This document shows positions 22,311 to 33,646 of a DNA stretch of 64,000 bases, piece by piece (the stretch's first letter is position 1; the number at the start of each line of letters is the position of its first letter). Made by a program: the position numbers and the translations under genes. The notes under the pieces were generated by a model. The model worked only from the letters and a program-made list of their open reading frames with translations. It did no database searches and was not told the DNA's origin. Source of the DNA: Aporrectodea caliginosa (Eukaryota; Annelida; Clitellata; Crassiclitellata; Lumbricidae); the NCBI GenBank assembly GCA_020284085.1, contig JACEVL010000341.1, forward strand, positions 1,107,377 through 1,171,376. The letters are read 5' to 3'.

Positions 22311-25300
22311 CTACAACACAAAAAGTAAAGTAACTGCATAGAAAACCAAAGAAAAAATAACCAACAGGAAAGAAAGTCGGGATGAAAAATGAAGAATTTA
22401 GCATCATCGAAAAATCGCCATAGAAAAACTCAGAACGGAAAAATAAAGTTTATCAGCTCGACCGGAAAAGGAAGTTTATCAGCTCGACCGGAAAAGGAAG
22501 TTGATTAGTCTTGAAAACATGTACAAATTGTATGGTAAAATACAACGAATAGCAAGGAAGAATCTAAGTTTAAAACATTAAAATAAGTAAATGTAATGAC
22601 AGGGAAATACCAACAGACTTAATGCGCCCTTACTGAACAGCTATTGCACATTGTACACTGATGATGATAATAATGATAAGATAGCTAAGGTCTTATTGTA
22701 CGTTGGTTGTGGTCCATTTCTCTGCTTCTTTTCATCCTTTCGAGCGGCTCTTTGCTTCTCCTCCAGCCGATCCTTCTCTGCAGCTGCAGCGTCTAAACCA
22801 GAAATCAAAAACCGATTCTCAAGAGGACTCACCCTTGCACCTTGACCCAAAACCTCGCTTTACCACTTTCCAGCTGCAGTTTTGACCGACTTATTATGAA
22901 TAAGCTGATTTCCATAATTTAACTTCATTTTGACTCTGATGACATTTAGAGATTACAGTCATTAATTATTATTATTAATATTTAATAACAATAATTATAA
23001 GTACCAGGATTGCCAGGTCGTCTCGAAAAGCACGAGTTGGGCTACTTTTCAATTCGCTTGCAACTGAAAATTTCGTCCTTATGCGATCTCGCGATATTTG
23101 GGCTACTTTTGATTTGTCCCGCGGTCGCTACGGTGATATTATAAATTCTCATAAATTGACCTTATTAGGCTACTAAGGTCACTGTTACTAGCTATTTTTA
23201 TATGGTTTTGCTCACTTAGTAATATATACTCTACAGAGTACGGACTAGTTTACGGTAACCACTAAGCAGTCTGCCATCTAATTTTTACACCAGTGGTTTC
23301 ATCACATGTCTTGGCAAAACCAGTAGAGCATGTATATTGACGTACCTAGCAAAAATTTATCAGTTTTCATTTAGCTGTTCAGCTCGCGACTTTTGGCTAC
23401 TTTTTGACGTGATTTCGCGACCAAGCACTTCCGAAATCTGGCAACCCTGATTATAACAACAATTTCTAAGGTGCCGTAAAACAGCCATGCCGGTAAGGAA
23501 AGTTTCAGGAATTAGAATTATAATATTTTTATCGTGTTTAGTTAACTTGAGCTAATCTCTCAGAAATTCATTCTGCACACTCCACTATACAGACAATGTC
23601 CACTGCACACTTGAGCGCCTCTGAATGGGCAATCTGGTAGGGGCGCTATAACAAGTGTTCAAATACAATACAATACAATACACACTTGACAATGTCAACT
23701 GTAAGTAAGTAAGTATATTCTTTAATATAACAAGCTGCCAAACAGCACTCTGGTGAACAGGCATGAGCAATATAAATTCACACAAACATCAAAATCAATC
23801 CATGACAAGTGAGACTACGAGACAATTGTGATCAGACTGGACAGTTGTTGTCAGAGAAGACACTATCTTAGGCCCTGCTGCATCACTTACCTATTTGTCC
23901 TTCCTCCAGGAGTCGTATGTCGGGTCGGAAGCGACAGTCGGTAGGAGGCAAGTGATGCTTCATCTCATCATCCAACGCATTCAGACTCATCGCAAACAGC
24001 GTGAACCCATAATACTGTCAACAGAAACGAAAGCGTTTAATATAAACACACATTTACGAGGCACCTTTTGTAACATCATAAAGCCACAAGGAACGAGAGA
24101 ACTGGGTCAACAGAGTCACAATCACCTCTGACTACAAGGAAGCAGACAATTCAGTATCTCTCAAATGTGTTTCTTAAATAACCAGATCCAGGCAGCTTAA
24201 AAGCCGTTTCGCAACTATCAACAATGACGTCAATGAAGACGAACCATAGAGTAGATTGAAAAGATGAGAGAGGCCATTAGACAAAATTACAGAGGTCAAC
24301 ATATGATGGTAACACACACATCGTCGGAAAAGGACAACACAGCAAAAGGTAATTTAAAAAGGTAACCGAGGTCAATCAACAAAGTTAAGGGGTCAACCTA
24401 TGATGGTAACACACACGTCGTTAGATAAAGGTAACACAGGTTGTTAGATAAAGTTCACACAGCAACGGGTAATTTAAAAAAGGTAAACGAGGTCAATAGA
24501 TAACTGAAACAAAGGTCGCAAGATAATGGTAACAGAGGTCACAAGATGATAGTAACACAGAGGTCACAAGATAACGGTAACATCGAGGTCACAAGATGTC
24601 GGTAACGAAGAGGTCACAAGACAATGGTAACAGAGAGGTCACAAGATAACGGTAACATCGAGGTCACAAGATGTCGGTAACAAAGAGGTCACAAGACAAT
24701 GGTAACAGAGAGGTCACAAGATAACGGTAACAGTTCAGTAGACAGCGGCAACAGAGGTCTTGTGACGAAGGCAACATTAGACACAAACGGTAACAAAGGG
24801 ATCATCAGTTAGGTTAGATCAGATATCGGCTGATCCCTTCCTACCATGTGATGGTCCTTTGGCTTTGGGTTGACCTTCCAGAGAACCTTCTGTCCCGGTA
24901 GATTCAGGTCACAGAAGGAATCGTTCAAGAGATTCTCCAATGGCATTCCGTCGTTAGTCGACATTGATGGCTCACTGATTGCCTTCGTCAGACCAAAGAA
25001 CATCGACTTCGGCTCAACAATGTTAAATCGATCGTCCTACAAAAAGAGCAACAAAACAACATGTCATGCAATGTTATAATTATTAATTTGTTAAAACAAT
25101 CATCTTAAAGAAAGTGCAACACAAAATAATACAATAAAAAAAATCAATAGCAAAATACAATAGAATGCAAACTAAAATGTAATAATATATATATTTATTG
25201 TGTCTCTTGCAGTTTCAAATTCAATTCACTGCCTATCCCTGCCAAGGCAGAAATTTGGTTCTAGATTTCTGCCCCCTAGCCAACCCAGCTATAACGAGTA

Positions 25301-28300
25301 CACTGGTTGAATGGTAATACACAGGCACAAAGAACAGAAGGACGCGGGTTCGATACCTGCTAGCCCCATAAGGTTGACTCGGCCTTCCACTGCCTATGGG
25401 GTGATGGTAAAATGAGCAGCAGTAGGACGGATCGGCGCCTAACAGGCTGCTATACAGTTATAAAATCGACTCTGTTTAACACGTTATCATGTGTTCCTAC
25501 TATTTCAAGTAATCACACTGCGGCTTGTCAGTTTGAATTGAATAAACGATTATTCTTATTATTATTATTATTACTATTATTAAATACAGCCTACCTTTCC
25601 AGGTGCTGCCCTGAGCTGTGAGTCTGGGTGGCTGGCAACTAGATCCTGGTAATCATCCCAAACGTCGACTCCGTAGCTGTAGAAGGCATTCGTCCATTTC
25701 CCATAAAACACTCGTAACTTCTGCCTACAAAACGATGTAACGTAACAACCGATTTGTATAGTGCCACATCAACATGTCCGTGCATGTATGTACGTAGGTG
25801 TGCTACACATTGGTGTATGCATGTTTATATGTATAACATGTGTCTTTGTGTATGAGAGTGTATCTACGACGTTCTACGTGCTAATGTATCGTTGTACATA
25901 CTCTACTTGTTCATGCTATATGAACATGCTTATACATGTATGCATGTCAAATTTTGTAGAAAAGCAATTTTTAAAAATTCCAGAAAAATGAGTTCAATTA
26001 ATCCAGTTAGTCTGATATTTTGTTACTAATAATTTCTTACTGCCTAAGAATTTATTACCAATAACTTATTACTAATGGTTTATTAGAATAATTTATTGCT
26101 AATAGTTTACTAGATGTTTGCCTGTCCTAAGACGGTTGAAAGGGCCGCATGTTGGACAGCAGAAATTTGAATCTAAAAACAATGCAACATCACATACTGA
26201 AATGAAATGAGTCAACATCCACATTCTTAACGTGTAGTGCTATAGCAGCATCACCTACTGAAACGAAATGAGTCTATATAGTGTGACAAAAATGTTAACT
26301 TGAGGACTTCATGACATTTCTCTTCTATTATAATTCATTAATTCATTTCAGATATTTATATAGCGCCCCTTCAAGATTTCTACTCAGAGGCGCTCCCGAC
26401 TACAGCGCGAACACTGAATCGGAGTTTCACGCCAGAAGCGCATGAGCAATTGCGAGTGAAGGACTTGCCCAGGGTCCCTGTATGACGGCTTGAGGTGGAT
26501 TCGAACCCGCAACCGTCCGGCTGCAAGGCACCAAACATACCCCCTTGAGGTGGATTCGAACCCGCAACCCTCCGGCTGCAAGGCACCGAACATACCCCTA
26601 CACCACCGCGCCTCACGAATAATAATTATAGATTAAGTACTAATAAAGAGTAATTCACTTTCTGTCCAACAGGTGTCCCATGATCTTGTGCAGATCTTTG
26701 CCAAACCATCCACACGGCCGGAAGTTAAGAACCGACTTCCAGTCGCTACGATGATTCGTAACTTCCATTACGCCATACTGTAACAAATGTTACATCTTAT
26801 AATCTCCCAGATTAACCAATACAATTAGGAAAAACAACACAGGAAAATACAACACACTATGAAATACTATACTACATAAAACTCAACACACTATAAAATA
26901 CAAATACACTAAAACACTACACAGTATTGAAATGTGATACAATGCAAAATACCATTCTGTAAAGGTGAAAGCTAGCACTATTTTTGCACTTGTGTAGAGA
27001 ACGCCATGTTTTCTGACCTAGGGGCTGAGATGAGGGCACCTCTGGCTATCTTATAGGTCACTATATTATATATAAATACTGAATGAATGACCTAGGAGGC
27101 GGAGTTCTTGGGGGCAAGACAAGCAATTCTAGGGTCTATAATGAGCACTTCATCACATGGAGGATCTGTTCACCATCTGCTCTGGACATGCTCAGAGTAA
27201 AACTCGAGCGTCTGGAACAGCAGCAGTTTAAAGGAAAATGTGTCATAAATTTCAGAATGTGCACTTAGCGCTATCCGATAGTGCTATAGAAGTTTCTCTC
27301 CGACGATACACGTTGAGAATTGGAATGGATTCTGGAGAATAGTATGTATTATCCTCACGTGTTCGATCCAAAGTTTTCCGACGATGATGTTGTGGACGCA
27401 ACAGTTGACGAACTGCCACGAATACGCCTCACAGTGTCTGCAATGATCACTTTAATATAGGTCACGGTCACATGACAAACTTTCTAGGTCAAGTCAATTT
27501 TGACAAGGCAGCAGTGTTTCAGGAGTTGAACCAGAGATGCAGCAGTGAGGGGCAATGTGCCATCGATAAACAGAGCAATGGATTAGTTGTTGGATACTAA
27601 TTGGCAGAGTTGTATTGTCTCGAGACACTGTCTCGGTCTCGAGACGACGTCTCGAGACAGGTTTTTCGATGTCTCGGTCTCGGTCTCGAGATCATTTCTC
27701 GACTTTTTGGAAACTGTCTCGAAACGAAAGTCTTGTCTTTTTGGAAACTGTCTCGAAGCGAAAGTCTTATTCTCTTGTAGAAGCGGTCTCCAAAGTTCTC
27801 GTACAAACTGTATTTTGTTCGGAACTTCGTACAGTATTGCGCTGTAAAATTGTCTTGTGCCGAATGGATAACTATAGTTAATCGGAAGCGCCAAAAAGAC
27901 AGGAAGTTTAAAAAGCGGTGTTTCTGGTATTAAGATTTAAGAGTATTGAAAAAAGGTGAGTGATGTGACTTATGTCGCTAAATCGCTAATAGGCCTAGGG
28001 CCTAAATGGAATGTTGCTTTAAATTTTAGAATCATTTAGAAGATCTCTGAATGGCTGAAATATTTAATTTCTTTATAGTTTATACAATTCAGGTGATCGG
28101 CTGATTTCAGTGACTTGACCCTTGTATTAGACTTCAAAAGTTGAGAAAAATTGTTTCGCATTTCACTCGTTTTGAACTGTCTCGAACTGTCTCGGACCTG
28201 GTGTCTCGTCTCGGTCTCGGTCTCGGACCCCACTGTCTCGGTCTCGAACCCCACTGTCTCGGTCTCGGTCTCGAGTTTTATGTCTCGTATACAAGTCTGC

Positions 28301-31300
28301 TAATTGGATAGATCGAGGTCAGGTTACAGTTCATGGCAGCAGTGTGCAAGTATATCTATCAGTCCGACACATATTTATTCAATTAAAAGGTGACCCGAGT
28401 AAAATCGGCACGATGGCATCATTGCTGACTATCAAAGTAATTCGTAATTTACATTTCATTCAATTACAAATTACATGCAATATTGTAATTGAAATACAAT
28501 TACAATTACTGGACTTAAATGTAATTCAATTACAATTACAATTACAGAACTTGTAATTCTATTATGCAAGTCAATTACATGTATTTCAATTACTGAACAA
28601 CACTGGCTACAGCAACTGCTAACACTACTATTATAGAAGCAGTAGCAATAGTAGTAATAATAGTAACTATTATAACAAGGAATATTACATGGAGTCTCTT
28701 GGTCAGTTAGACTCTTTAGGTGATGTTCAACAATTAGTCGAGTCCAGCTCACCGTTTAAGATAAAGGGTAACGATCCCTTTCGGGGTGACTTCGACCGAC
28801 TTTCCCCAGAACTTGAGTTTCGGGTGGATCGACCCATGGAAGGTGAAGATGGGGGAGTCGACGTGGAAGGCGGTGATAGGCGGATGGTGGCTCACTTGCT
28901 CACAAACCATCCGGAAACCGAGATCCTCCCTGGAAAACAAACAACACAGAACACGCATTCAGTGCGGCTACATTTGTAACAGTTTCTCACACTTTATGTA
29001 ACAGATACCAAATTAATCGACTTTAATTGATTAATCAAAGTTAAATTTTGGAGAATAATCAATTTTTTTCATCAGTACCAGCCCTAATGCATGCATACAC
29101 CTTAATCTTAATACATCAACCACCAACCAACAGAACTATCGACAAGTTTCTTCAGTTCAATTCATTTTTAACACAATGATAACAGATATTGGAATACACA
29201 GATTGTTAGCTAAACCACGAGTCATTCTGGAAGGGGAAAAAAGCTCAACTGAGTTTATCGAGTCCACCTTATAATGTAGTTCAAGGATAACAATGAATAA
29301 TCCATGAAGTAGAGCGAGTTATTCCAACTATGACATGTATCGAGTGAATAGTAACCAGTTTCAAAGAACTGTATTTGGTCACTTCAAATCTTCTTTAAGT
29401 TCTCTGCCCTTCGGCAGGTTCCAACTTCCAATGACGCCACTCTTCTCTGTGCTGTGCTTTTTCCTTTAGTTCGCTGTATCCGTCGGTCATCCATCCCAGC
29501 ATCATCTGCCTCGGTCTTCCTCTCCCTCTTTTCCCTTCCATTCTCCCTTCTATGATTTCTTTCAGGAGGGAGTCTCCTCTTAATACGTGCCCCACCCAGT
29601 TCTTCTGTCTTTCTCTTATTGTTGTTATTAGCGATCGCTTTTCATCAACCATTTGTAGGACCTCCTCATTCGATATATGCTCCGTCCAGCTCACCTTCTC
29701 CATCCTTCTCCAAATTCACATTTCAAAAGCCTCTAATTTCACTTCAAATGAGACTGTGAAAATGCTTAAAGATCATTCTGTTCGATCGTGGTTTCATTGC
29801 GTCAGGTCGGGAGCGCCTCTGATGAATCTCTCTCTCGAAGTGGCGCTAGATAAATCTGCAGTTACTATTACTTTGTATTAGTCAGAGGAACGCGTACCTT
29901 GTAAGCTCGTAGGTTTCTCCAAGAAGAGGATTGAAGGGCTTTCCAATTCGTTCCCAGTTGGAAGCGCAGGCAGAGACGGCAAAGGCTGTCACGAGCTGAT
30001 AACAATGAGACACACACGTCATTAAATGGCGATATTCGACAATAATAAAATAACGGACAAGTCGTAGTTTTAAAACATATTTCCAACATCTCTCGTCTTA
30101 TATGAAATCCACCCTAGCTGCCTCCTTCTCTCCCTTGCTTTTCTGGTAACAAGACTGTTTTCACTTGGTATTTCTTGACAACCCCTCTGTCTAGACTCAG
30201 CAATAATGATTCTGCTGGTGCCTGTAGTTAACTTGTAAGTAGTGCATTAGAAATATCTTCATATGGTCAGGGAGACTGTTTCATGCAGTGGGTCCAGCAA
30301 CTGAGAAGGAACAGTTGCCAAACTTCGCTTTAGACAGAGGGACTTGTACTTGATTTTTGTGAAAGGATCATAGCTGACATCTGTACTGCAACTCAAAAGA
30401 AGGAAGACAGAGAAATAGTCTGGCTGGCATAAGGTCACAAGAACCTCCTTAACACTTTAATGAAGAGAGCATACCAAAAGTGATTGGGAAACAATGCAGC
30501 TCGTCGTTAAAGTGTTAAAACACTTTGTTTGGGATTCACACTACAAGCCAGCTTTTAACAAGGCTGTCAAAATGAAGTTTCTAATTTGGGATCCTTCCCC
30601 CAATTGTGTTATATCAGAACTCGTGTTAAAATTACTTAATGCACGGTGCCGCTCGGGTGTGCTAACACTGACTCATGTCAGCTTCCAGCCTGTTCCAGGG
30701 GCATAGCCATGAAAACATTTCAGAGGGGAATTTAAGTTTTTGGGGGTTCCATTGAAATGGTCATATTTTTCTATAGTTTAGTGTTTAATAACAGTAATGC
30801 ATTGATTTTGGGGGTTTGAACCCGTAAAACCGCTTCATTTTTCTCTCTTTAACCTCGAAGCGGCGCTATATAAATCCCTATAACGAATTAATGAAAATAG
30901 AACAGGTCATAATGAGGTTCTGGCGTATTCTGGTTCTTCTTTGAAAGCTTACCTCGTGGCGCTCAACAGGATCTTGAGAGTCTGACGCTCGTCGTAAGAG
31001 ATCCGAATATTCCATGTACTCAGCCACTCGCTGAAGGAAACTCAACGGCTCATTGAAAGTTATTGGCATCGTGATTTTCGACAGTTCCTAGAAAACATCG
31101 TGAATTAAAACCATCAAACTAACAAACACCTAAAAATAAGTAAGTCCCCTTAAATCATGCAGAGTTTATTAATTATTATGGAAATACGTTCAGAAATGCC
31201 TTGGCCATCTCAAATAACGAGAGAGTTGATTATTCATGAATTAAGTAATTAATTATTCATGAATTAAGTAATTAATTATTCATGAATTATGCAGTTAATT

Positions 31301-33646
31301 ATTCAAGAGTAAAGTACATAATTAATTATTCATGAATTAAGTACAATTTTTCCCAAAGTAAGTATAGAAATGGTTCAATCCTACTGAGACAGCCAAAAAT
31401 TAATAAACTGTCGAGCTATTAATGAATTAAGGTAAGTAGACTTTATTTGCCTCTGACAGACACACATGGATTCCTATAATTACCATTCATTATTGGTTAA
31501 TTACATATTAATTAATTCACAACACTGGTAAGCATAACGTAGCTCTACGTGAATCATGTGCAATATTGTGTTAGGGTCTACATGTTTGCAAGAGTCTACC
31601 ATTGGGAACTTTTCCTACTTTTCAAGCAGCAGATGAGCTATTTGTTCCTACTGAACTGTAACACCATTTCCTACAGAAACGAGAGTACGAAAGACAGAGA
31701 CAGACAGACAGACAGAGATGGATAGAGAGACACAGAGAGACAGAAACAGTGACAGAGAGACAGACAGACAGAGAGGAATAGAGAGAAGCACAGAGAGAGA
31801 CAGAGACAGTGAGAGAGAGACAGAGAGAGACCAACAAACAGACAGACAAATAGACAGACAGACAGTGTTAAAAGGCGCTATATAAATGCTCCATAAGCTA
31901 GAGAGAGGGGATATTTATATTTACATTGATGGATATTTATCCAGTACCTTTCCGATGCACTGCTTCAGTATGCTCCAGATCCCAAAGTCATTACGTGGTT
32001 CCATTGGACACGGCAGACGACACCTAGACAACAACAACAACCAAATCTATCACAGGTATGTTGATTACAGGTAGGCTAGTTTACAGGTATGGTAGGGCAA
32101 CAGGAAAGTTGGATCACAGATAGGCCGGCTTGCAGGTTTACAAGAATCAAGTTAGTCTGCAGATAAGTAGTTTTACAGGCAGTTTATCCACCTCAGCTAT
32201 GATGAGTACACTGTCCGTACACTGTCGGTGGGAAGATGAGACGGCGAATGAGAGGACTGGCCATCCGCACTCAAATGCCGAGGCTAAGAAAATGAAGTCG
32301 CTAACACTTTACCCATGGCTGCCTCAGGGCTAGTTAAAGGGACTGATCATCTTCTTCTCTTCTTAGTTTGCTGGAATAGTAGGTAGGTAAGTAGGTTTCA
32401 AGGTACCAAAACAGGTTTACAGCACATAGGTTCACACTCCATAGTACGTAATAGAGAAAAGACTTTTCGATTAAATTAAACCAGGCAATCACCTAGGACG
32501 GGCAACAATTGTGATAAACTTTGGAGACACCGGATTCCGATAAAGTGGAACTTCCAGCCACTGACCTTCCAGTTCCTGTGGAATTTTCCAGACTTCCCCC
32601 AGGGGTTCCTTCGTGCTTCCAACGACTCACCATTGTGCCTTCTCTCTGGATGGAGCCTTTCGACAGACCACGGTTACAAGATGGCGACCCTGGAGAAAAA
32701 CAACAAACATTTCTATATTATGTGTGTGTTTGTGTGTTTATGTGTGTGTTTGCATGTTTGTATGTGTGTGTGTGCATGTGTATTGTGTGTGTCTATATTT
32801 GTGTGTTTGTTTGTGTGTGTATTTGTGTATTTGTGTGTGACATGATGGCGATCCTGGAGAAAATAACACATATTTCGATGTGAGTGTGAGTGTATGTTTG
32901 TGTTTGAAACACTGGAGAAGGCAATACAGCTGAAATGCATGTTTGTGTAAATGTAACAAAGATAACAGTTAATGCAAGTCTATTTTATATTTATTTGATG
33001 TATATTTATCTTATTCTCAGTTCTACACAAAACCCAAGTCAGGGAATCCAGCATATTCACTGGCACTATATCAAATGAAGCTCACAGGAGCCTCGTTGTT
33101 TGGTCAGTCTTGGGGCCAGGTCAGAATCCGAGGAGGGGTCAAGCCGAAGAGACAGTGCAGTGCTACAGCGGAAAAGTTGGTGGTCATGTGAGGGTGTAGG
33201 AGTGGAACCACAATAGAACACCTTGAATGAATCGGTTATAGACCTCATCACCATAGAAGTGCCTCGGGTCCCAAGGCCAAAGGATTATTCGACTTAAGCG
33301 TGCACATGACCACTAGAGAAGCAAGAAAGGCTGATTGGGCACCATGTGACATGGAGCACCACAGTCGCAAATATGTGATGTATTGGTTTAGCGGGGTATG
33401 ATCTGTGCTTTTGTAACCGAATCTACCTCAAGCCACTGCGTATCAACCTTGGACAAGTACTAACCAAGCTTGAGTTGCTTAACTTCTCTGCATCAATGTA
33501 TCATCATCAAACCAAGGAGCCGCCGATGCATACAAGAGCATCATCATGATGGCACTACAGAAGTTACATGATTAGATCAAAAAAGATTAGATTATATTAC
33601 CCTGGTAATCACGACAGTCGTAGAAATCTTCGGCCTCTGACTCCAT
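22208..33646 (-). CDS. OSBPL2: Oxysterol-binding-protein-related protein, ORP2/ORP1-short type (13 exons, 497 aa)
   Basis: The joined exons 33646-33601, 32689-32566, 32023-31948, 31087-30953, 29995-29898, 28929-28753, 27437-27359, 26777-26659, 25724-25595, 25036-24845, 24014-23891, 22792-22702 and 22310-22208 give an uninterrupted 1494-bp frame with GT-AG borders and matching phases. Human ORP2 has 480 residues. Residues 7-13 (DFYDCRD after an acidic run) form a FFAT-like motif that would bind ER VAP proteins. The lid and ORD start at [17 protein letters not shown] (83-99), the family signature EQVSHHPP is at 170-177, and [13 protein letters not shown] (470-482) is typical of ORP1/ORP2. There is no PH or ankyrin region; an in-frame TAA 33 bp before the ATG supports this start. 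Known members bind sterol and PI(4,5)P2 and move lipids at membrane contacts. The call to ORP2 rather than a short ORP1 form rests on the N-terminus. Confidence 0.95.
22440..22500. repeat. 26-bp direct duplication in ORP intron 12
   Basis: GTTTATCAGCTCGACCGGAA followed by AAGGAA occurs twice in tandem. Confidence 0.85.
22702..22792 (-). CDS. OSBPL2: ORP exon 12
   Basis: Encodes the coiled [20 protein letters not shown] segment. Its last third ([10 protein letters not shown]) looks less conserved than expected; a one-base shift would give EAEKWTTT, closer to human. The phase into exon 13 works as written. Confidence 0.88.
23005..23449. mobile_element. hAT-like MITE in ORP intron 11
   Basis: The ends CAGGATTGCCAG and the complement of CAGGGTTGCCAG face each other, and the subterminal GGGCTACTTTT/GGCTACTTTTT is repeated inside. 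The flanks ATTATAAG and ATTATAAC are a 7/8 match, though three bases lie between the left flank and CAGG. Confidence 0.65.
23700..23800 (-). repeat. Retroposon tail with ACTTACTTACTTAC end
   Basis: On the minus strand the sequence ends TTAAAGAATATACTTACTTAC. A similar end occurs at about 36417-36470, suggesting a dispersed non-LTR element or SINE tail. Confidence 0.35.
23891..24014 (-). CDS. OSBPL2: ORP exon 11
   Basis: Encodes [14 protein letters not shown] and [19 protein letters not shown], the conserved C-terminal part of the ORD. Confidence 0.95.
24297..24790. repeat. 25-bp minisatellite in ORP intron 10
   Basis: Units of AGGTCACAAGATAACGGTAA plus five variable bases occur. Between 24561 and 24725 three unit types rotate in order, making a 75-bp higher-order repeat. 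The left part of the array is more degenerate. Confidence 0.9.
24845..25036 (-). CDS. OSBPL2: ORP exon 10
   Basis: 64 codons: a variable insertion, then [17 protein letters not shown]. This corresponds to the LLWR..PRPPNSAQM block of the human proteins. Confidence 0.93.
25205..25530 (+). mobile_element. tRNA-derived SINE in ORP intron 9
   Basis: A B-box-like GCGGGTTCGATACCTG lies at about 25347, preceded by an A-box-like TGGTTGAATGG. A body follows and then an ATT-rich tail at 25550-25580. Confidence 0.5.
25595..25724 (-). CDS. OSBPL2: ORP exon 9
   Basis: Encodes [19 protein letters not shown] and a variable acidic tail ending at APGK. The YGKWT block is family-typical. Confidence 0.92.
26335..26618 (-). 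mobile_element. Two-headed tRNA-derived SINE in ORP intron 8
   Basis: Minus strand: GGTGGTGTAGGGG (A-box-like) at about 26608, and GGGTTCGAATCCACC (B box) at about 26565 and again near 26510, because the head is duplicated with a ~55-bp period. The body contains GGGCAAGTCCTTCACTCGCA and the 3' end is GGCGCTATATAAAT, shared with the LINE at 12297. Confidence 0.8.
26659..26777 (-). CDS. OSBPL2: ORP exon 8
   Basis: Encodes [19 protein letters not shown] then [19 protein letters not shown]. The borders are acceptor TTACAG and donor GTGAAT. Confidence 0.93.
27359..27437 (-). CDS. OSBPL2: ORP exon 7
   Basis: 26 codons including [15 protein letters not shown]. It is too short and lacks the Met needed to stand out as an open frame, but homology and phase place it exactly. 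Confidence 0.93.
27605..28285. repeat. GTCTCG-rich repeat region in ORP intron 6
   Basis: Clusters of GTCTCGGTCTCGAG and related hexamers occur at 27620-27735 and 28185-28285. Unique-looking sequence lies between them, including a 47-bp partial duplication, (C)TTTTTGGAAACTGTCTCGAA, at about 27705 and 27739. Possibly one element with repeats at both ends. Confidence 0.75.
28435..28600. repeat. AATTAC low-complexity tract
   Basis: Irregular repeats of CAATTACAATTAC and TGTAATTG. Both orientations occur, so parts can fold. Confidence 0.8.
28753..28929 (-). CDS. OSBPL2: ORP exon 6 (EQVSHHPP signature)
   Basis: Encodes [17 protein letters not shown], then [17 protein letters not shown]. The two histidines of the signature contact the phosphoinositide headgroup in known structures. 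Confidence 0.97.
29390..29705 (-). pseudogene. LINE 3' end in ORP intron 5
   Basis: The open frame 29703-29395 reads [20 protein letters not shown], a [12 protein letters not shown] block and [16 protein letters not shown], the post-RT domain of a non-LTR element. It ends at PAEGQRT in the DNA CCTGCCGAAGGGCAGAGAAC. That terminus matches the tail of the SINE at 40205-40445. Confidence 0.7.
29755..29880 (+). pseudogene. LINE 3'-end stub in ORP intron 5
   Basis: AAAGATCATTCTGTTCGAT, then TCGGGAGCGCCTCTGA and GGCGCTAGATAAAT. It is nearly the same as the stub at 20530-20640. Its right end is about 20 bp from the donor side of ORP exon 5. Confidence 0.5.
29898..29995 (-). CDS. OSBPL2: ORP exon 5
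   Basis: Encodes a [20 protein letters not shown] stretch followed by [10 protein letters not shown], one of the best conserved blocks of the family. Confidence 0.95.
30449..30518. mobile_element. 70-bp palindromic mini-element, copy 1
   Basis: The ends TTAACACTTTAATGA and TCGTTAAAGTGTTAA are inverted repeats. A copy of exactly the same length lies at 37562-37631. It is too short to encode anything. Confidence 0.65.
30953..31087 (-). CDS. OSBPL2: ORP exon 4 (lid and start of ORD)
   Basis: 45 codons, from [14 protein letters not shown] to DPVERHE. It contains the lid region that closes over bound lipid. Confidence 0.95.
31205..31345. repeat. 24-bp AT-rich tandem repeat
   Basis: About five units of TTATTCATGAATTAAGTAAT plus four bases, with small differences, in ORP intron 3. 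Confidence 0.85.
31690..31865. repeat. GACA/GAGA microsatellite
   Basis: Composition is similar to the long tract at 9624-10905, but only about 175 bp. It ends 80 bp before ORP exon 3. Confidence 0.9.
31948..32023 (-). CDS. OSBPL2: ORP exon 3
   Basis: Encodes [20 protein letters not shown] and the following QCIGK, the conserved block just before the sterol-binding domain in ORP1 and ORP2. Confidence 0.9.
32566..32689 (-). CDS. OSBPL2: ORP exon 2 (variable linker)
   Basis: Ser/Gly-rich linker ([12 protein letters not shown], later [12 protein letters not shown]), with acceptor TTCTCCAG and donor GTCAGT. The donor was chosen because it joins in phase to exon 3; a second possible donor lies at 32620 (GTGAGT) but would break the phase. 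This is the least certain exon of the gene. Confidence 0.65.
32708..32845. repeat. (GT)n-rich microsatellite in ORP intron 1
   Basis: Interrupted TGTGTGTTTGTGTG sequence starting about 20 bp upstream of the exon 2 acceptor. Confidence 0.9.
33601..33646 (-). CDS. OSBPL2: ORP exon 1 (start codon)
   Basis: Encodes [15 protein letters not shown] and one base of the next codon, with donor GTAATA. It carries the FFAT-like motif. The reading frame upstream is closed by TAA, so translation must begin here. Confidence 0.85.

Noticed and set aside
22702..22792. Possible frameshift in ORP exon 12
   Set aside because: A shifted frame gives EAEKWTTT, closer to human, but the written frame joins exon 13 in phase and has no stop, so I kept it.
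26490..26618. tRNA gene from the B-box sequences
   Set aside because: No full cloverleaf or anticodon stem fits. The head is duplicated and followed by a SINE body and a LINE-like tail.
32467..32566. Extension of ORP exon 2 to a later donor
   Set aside because: The longer version ends in an in-frame TAG; only the donor at 32565 restores the phase into exon 3.
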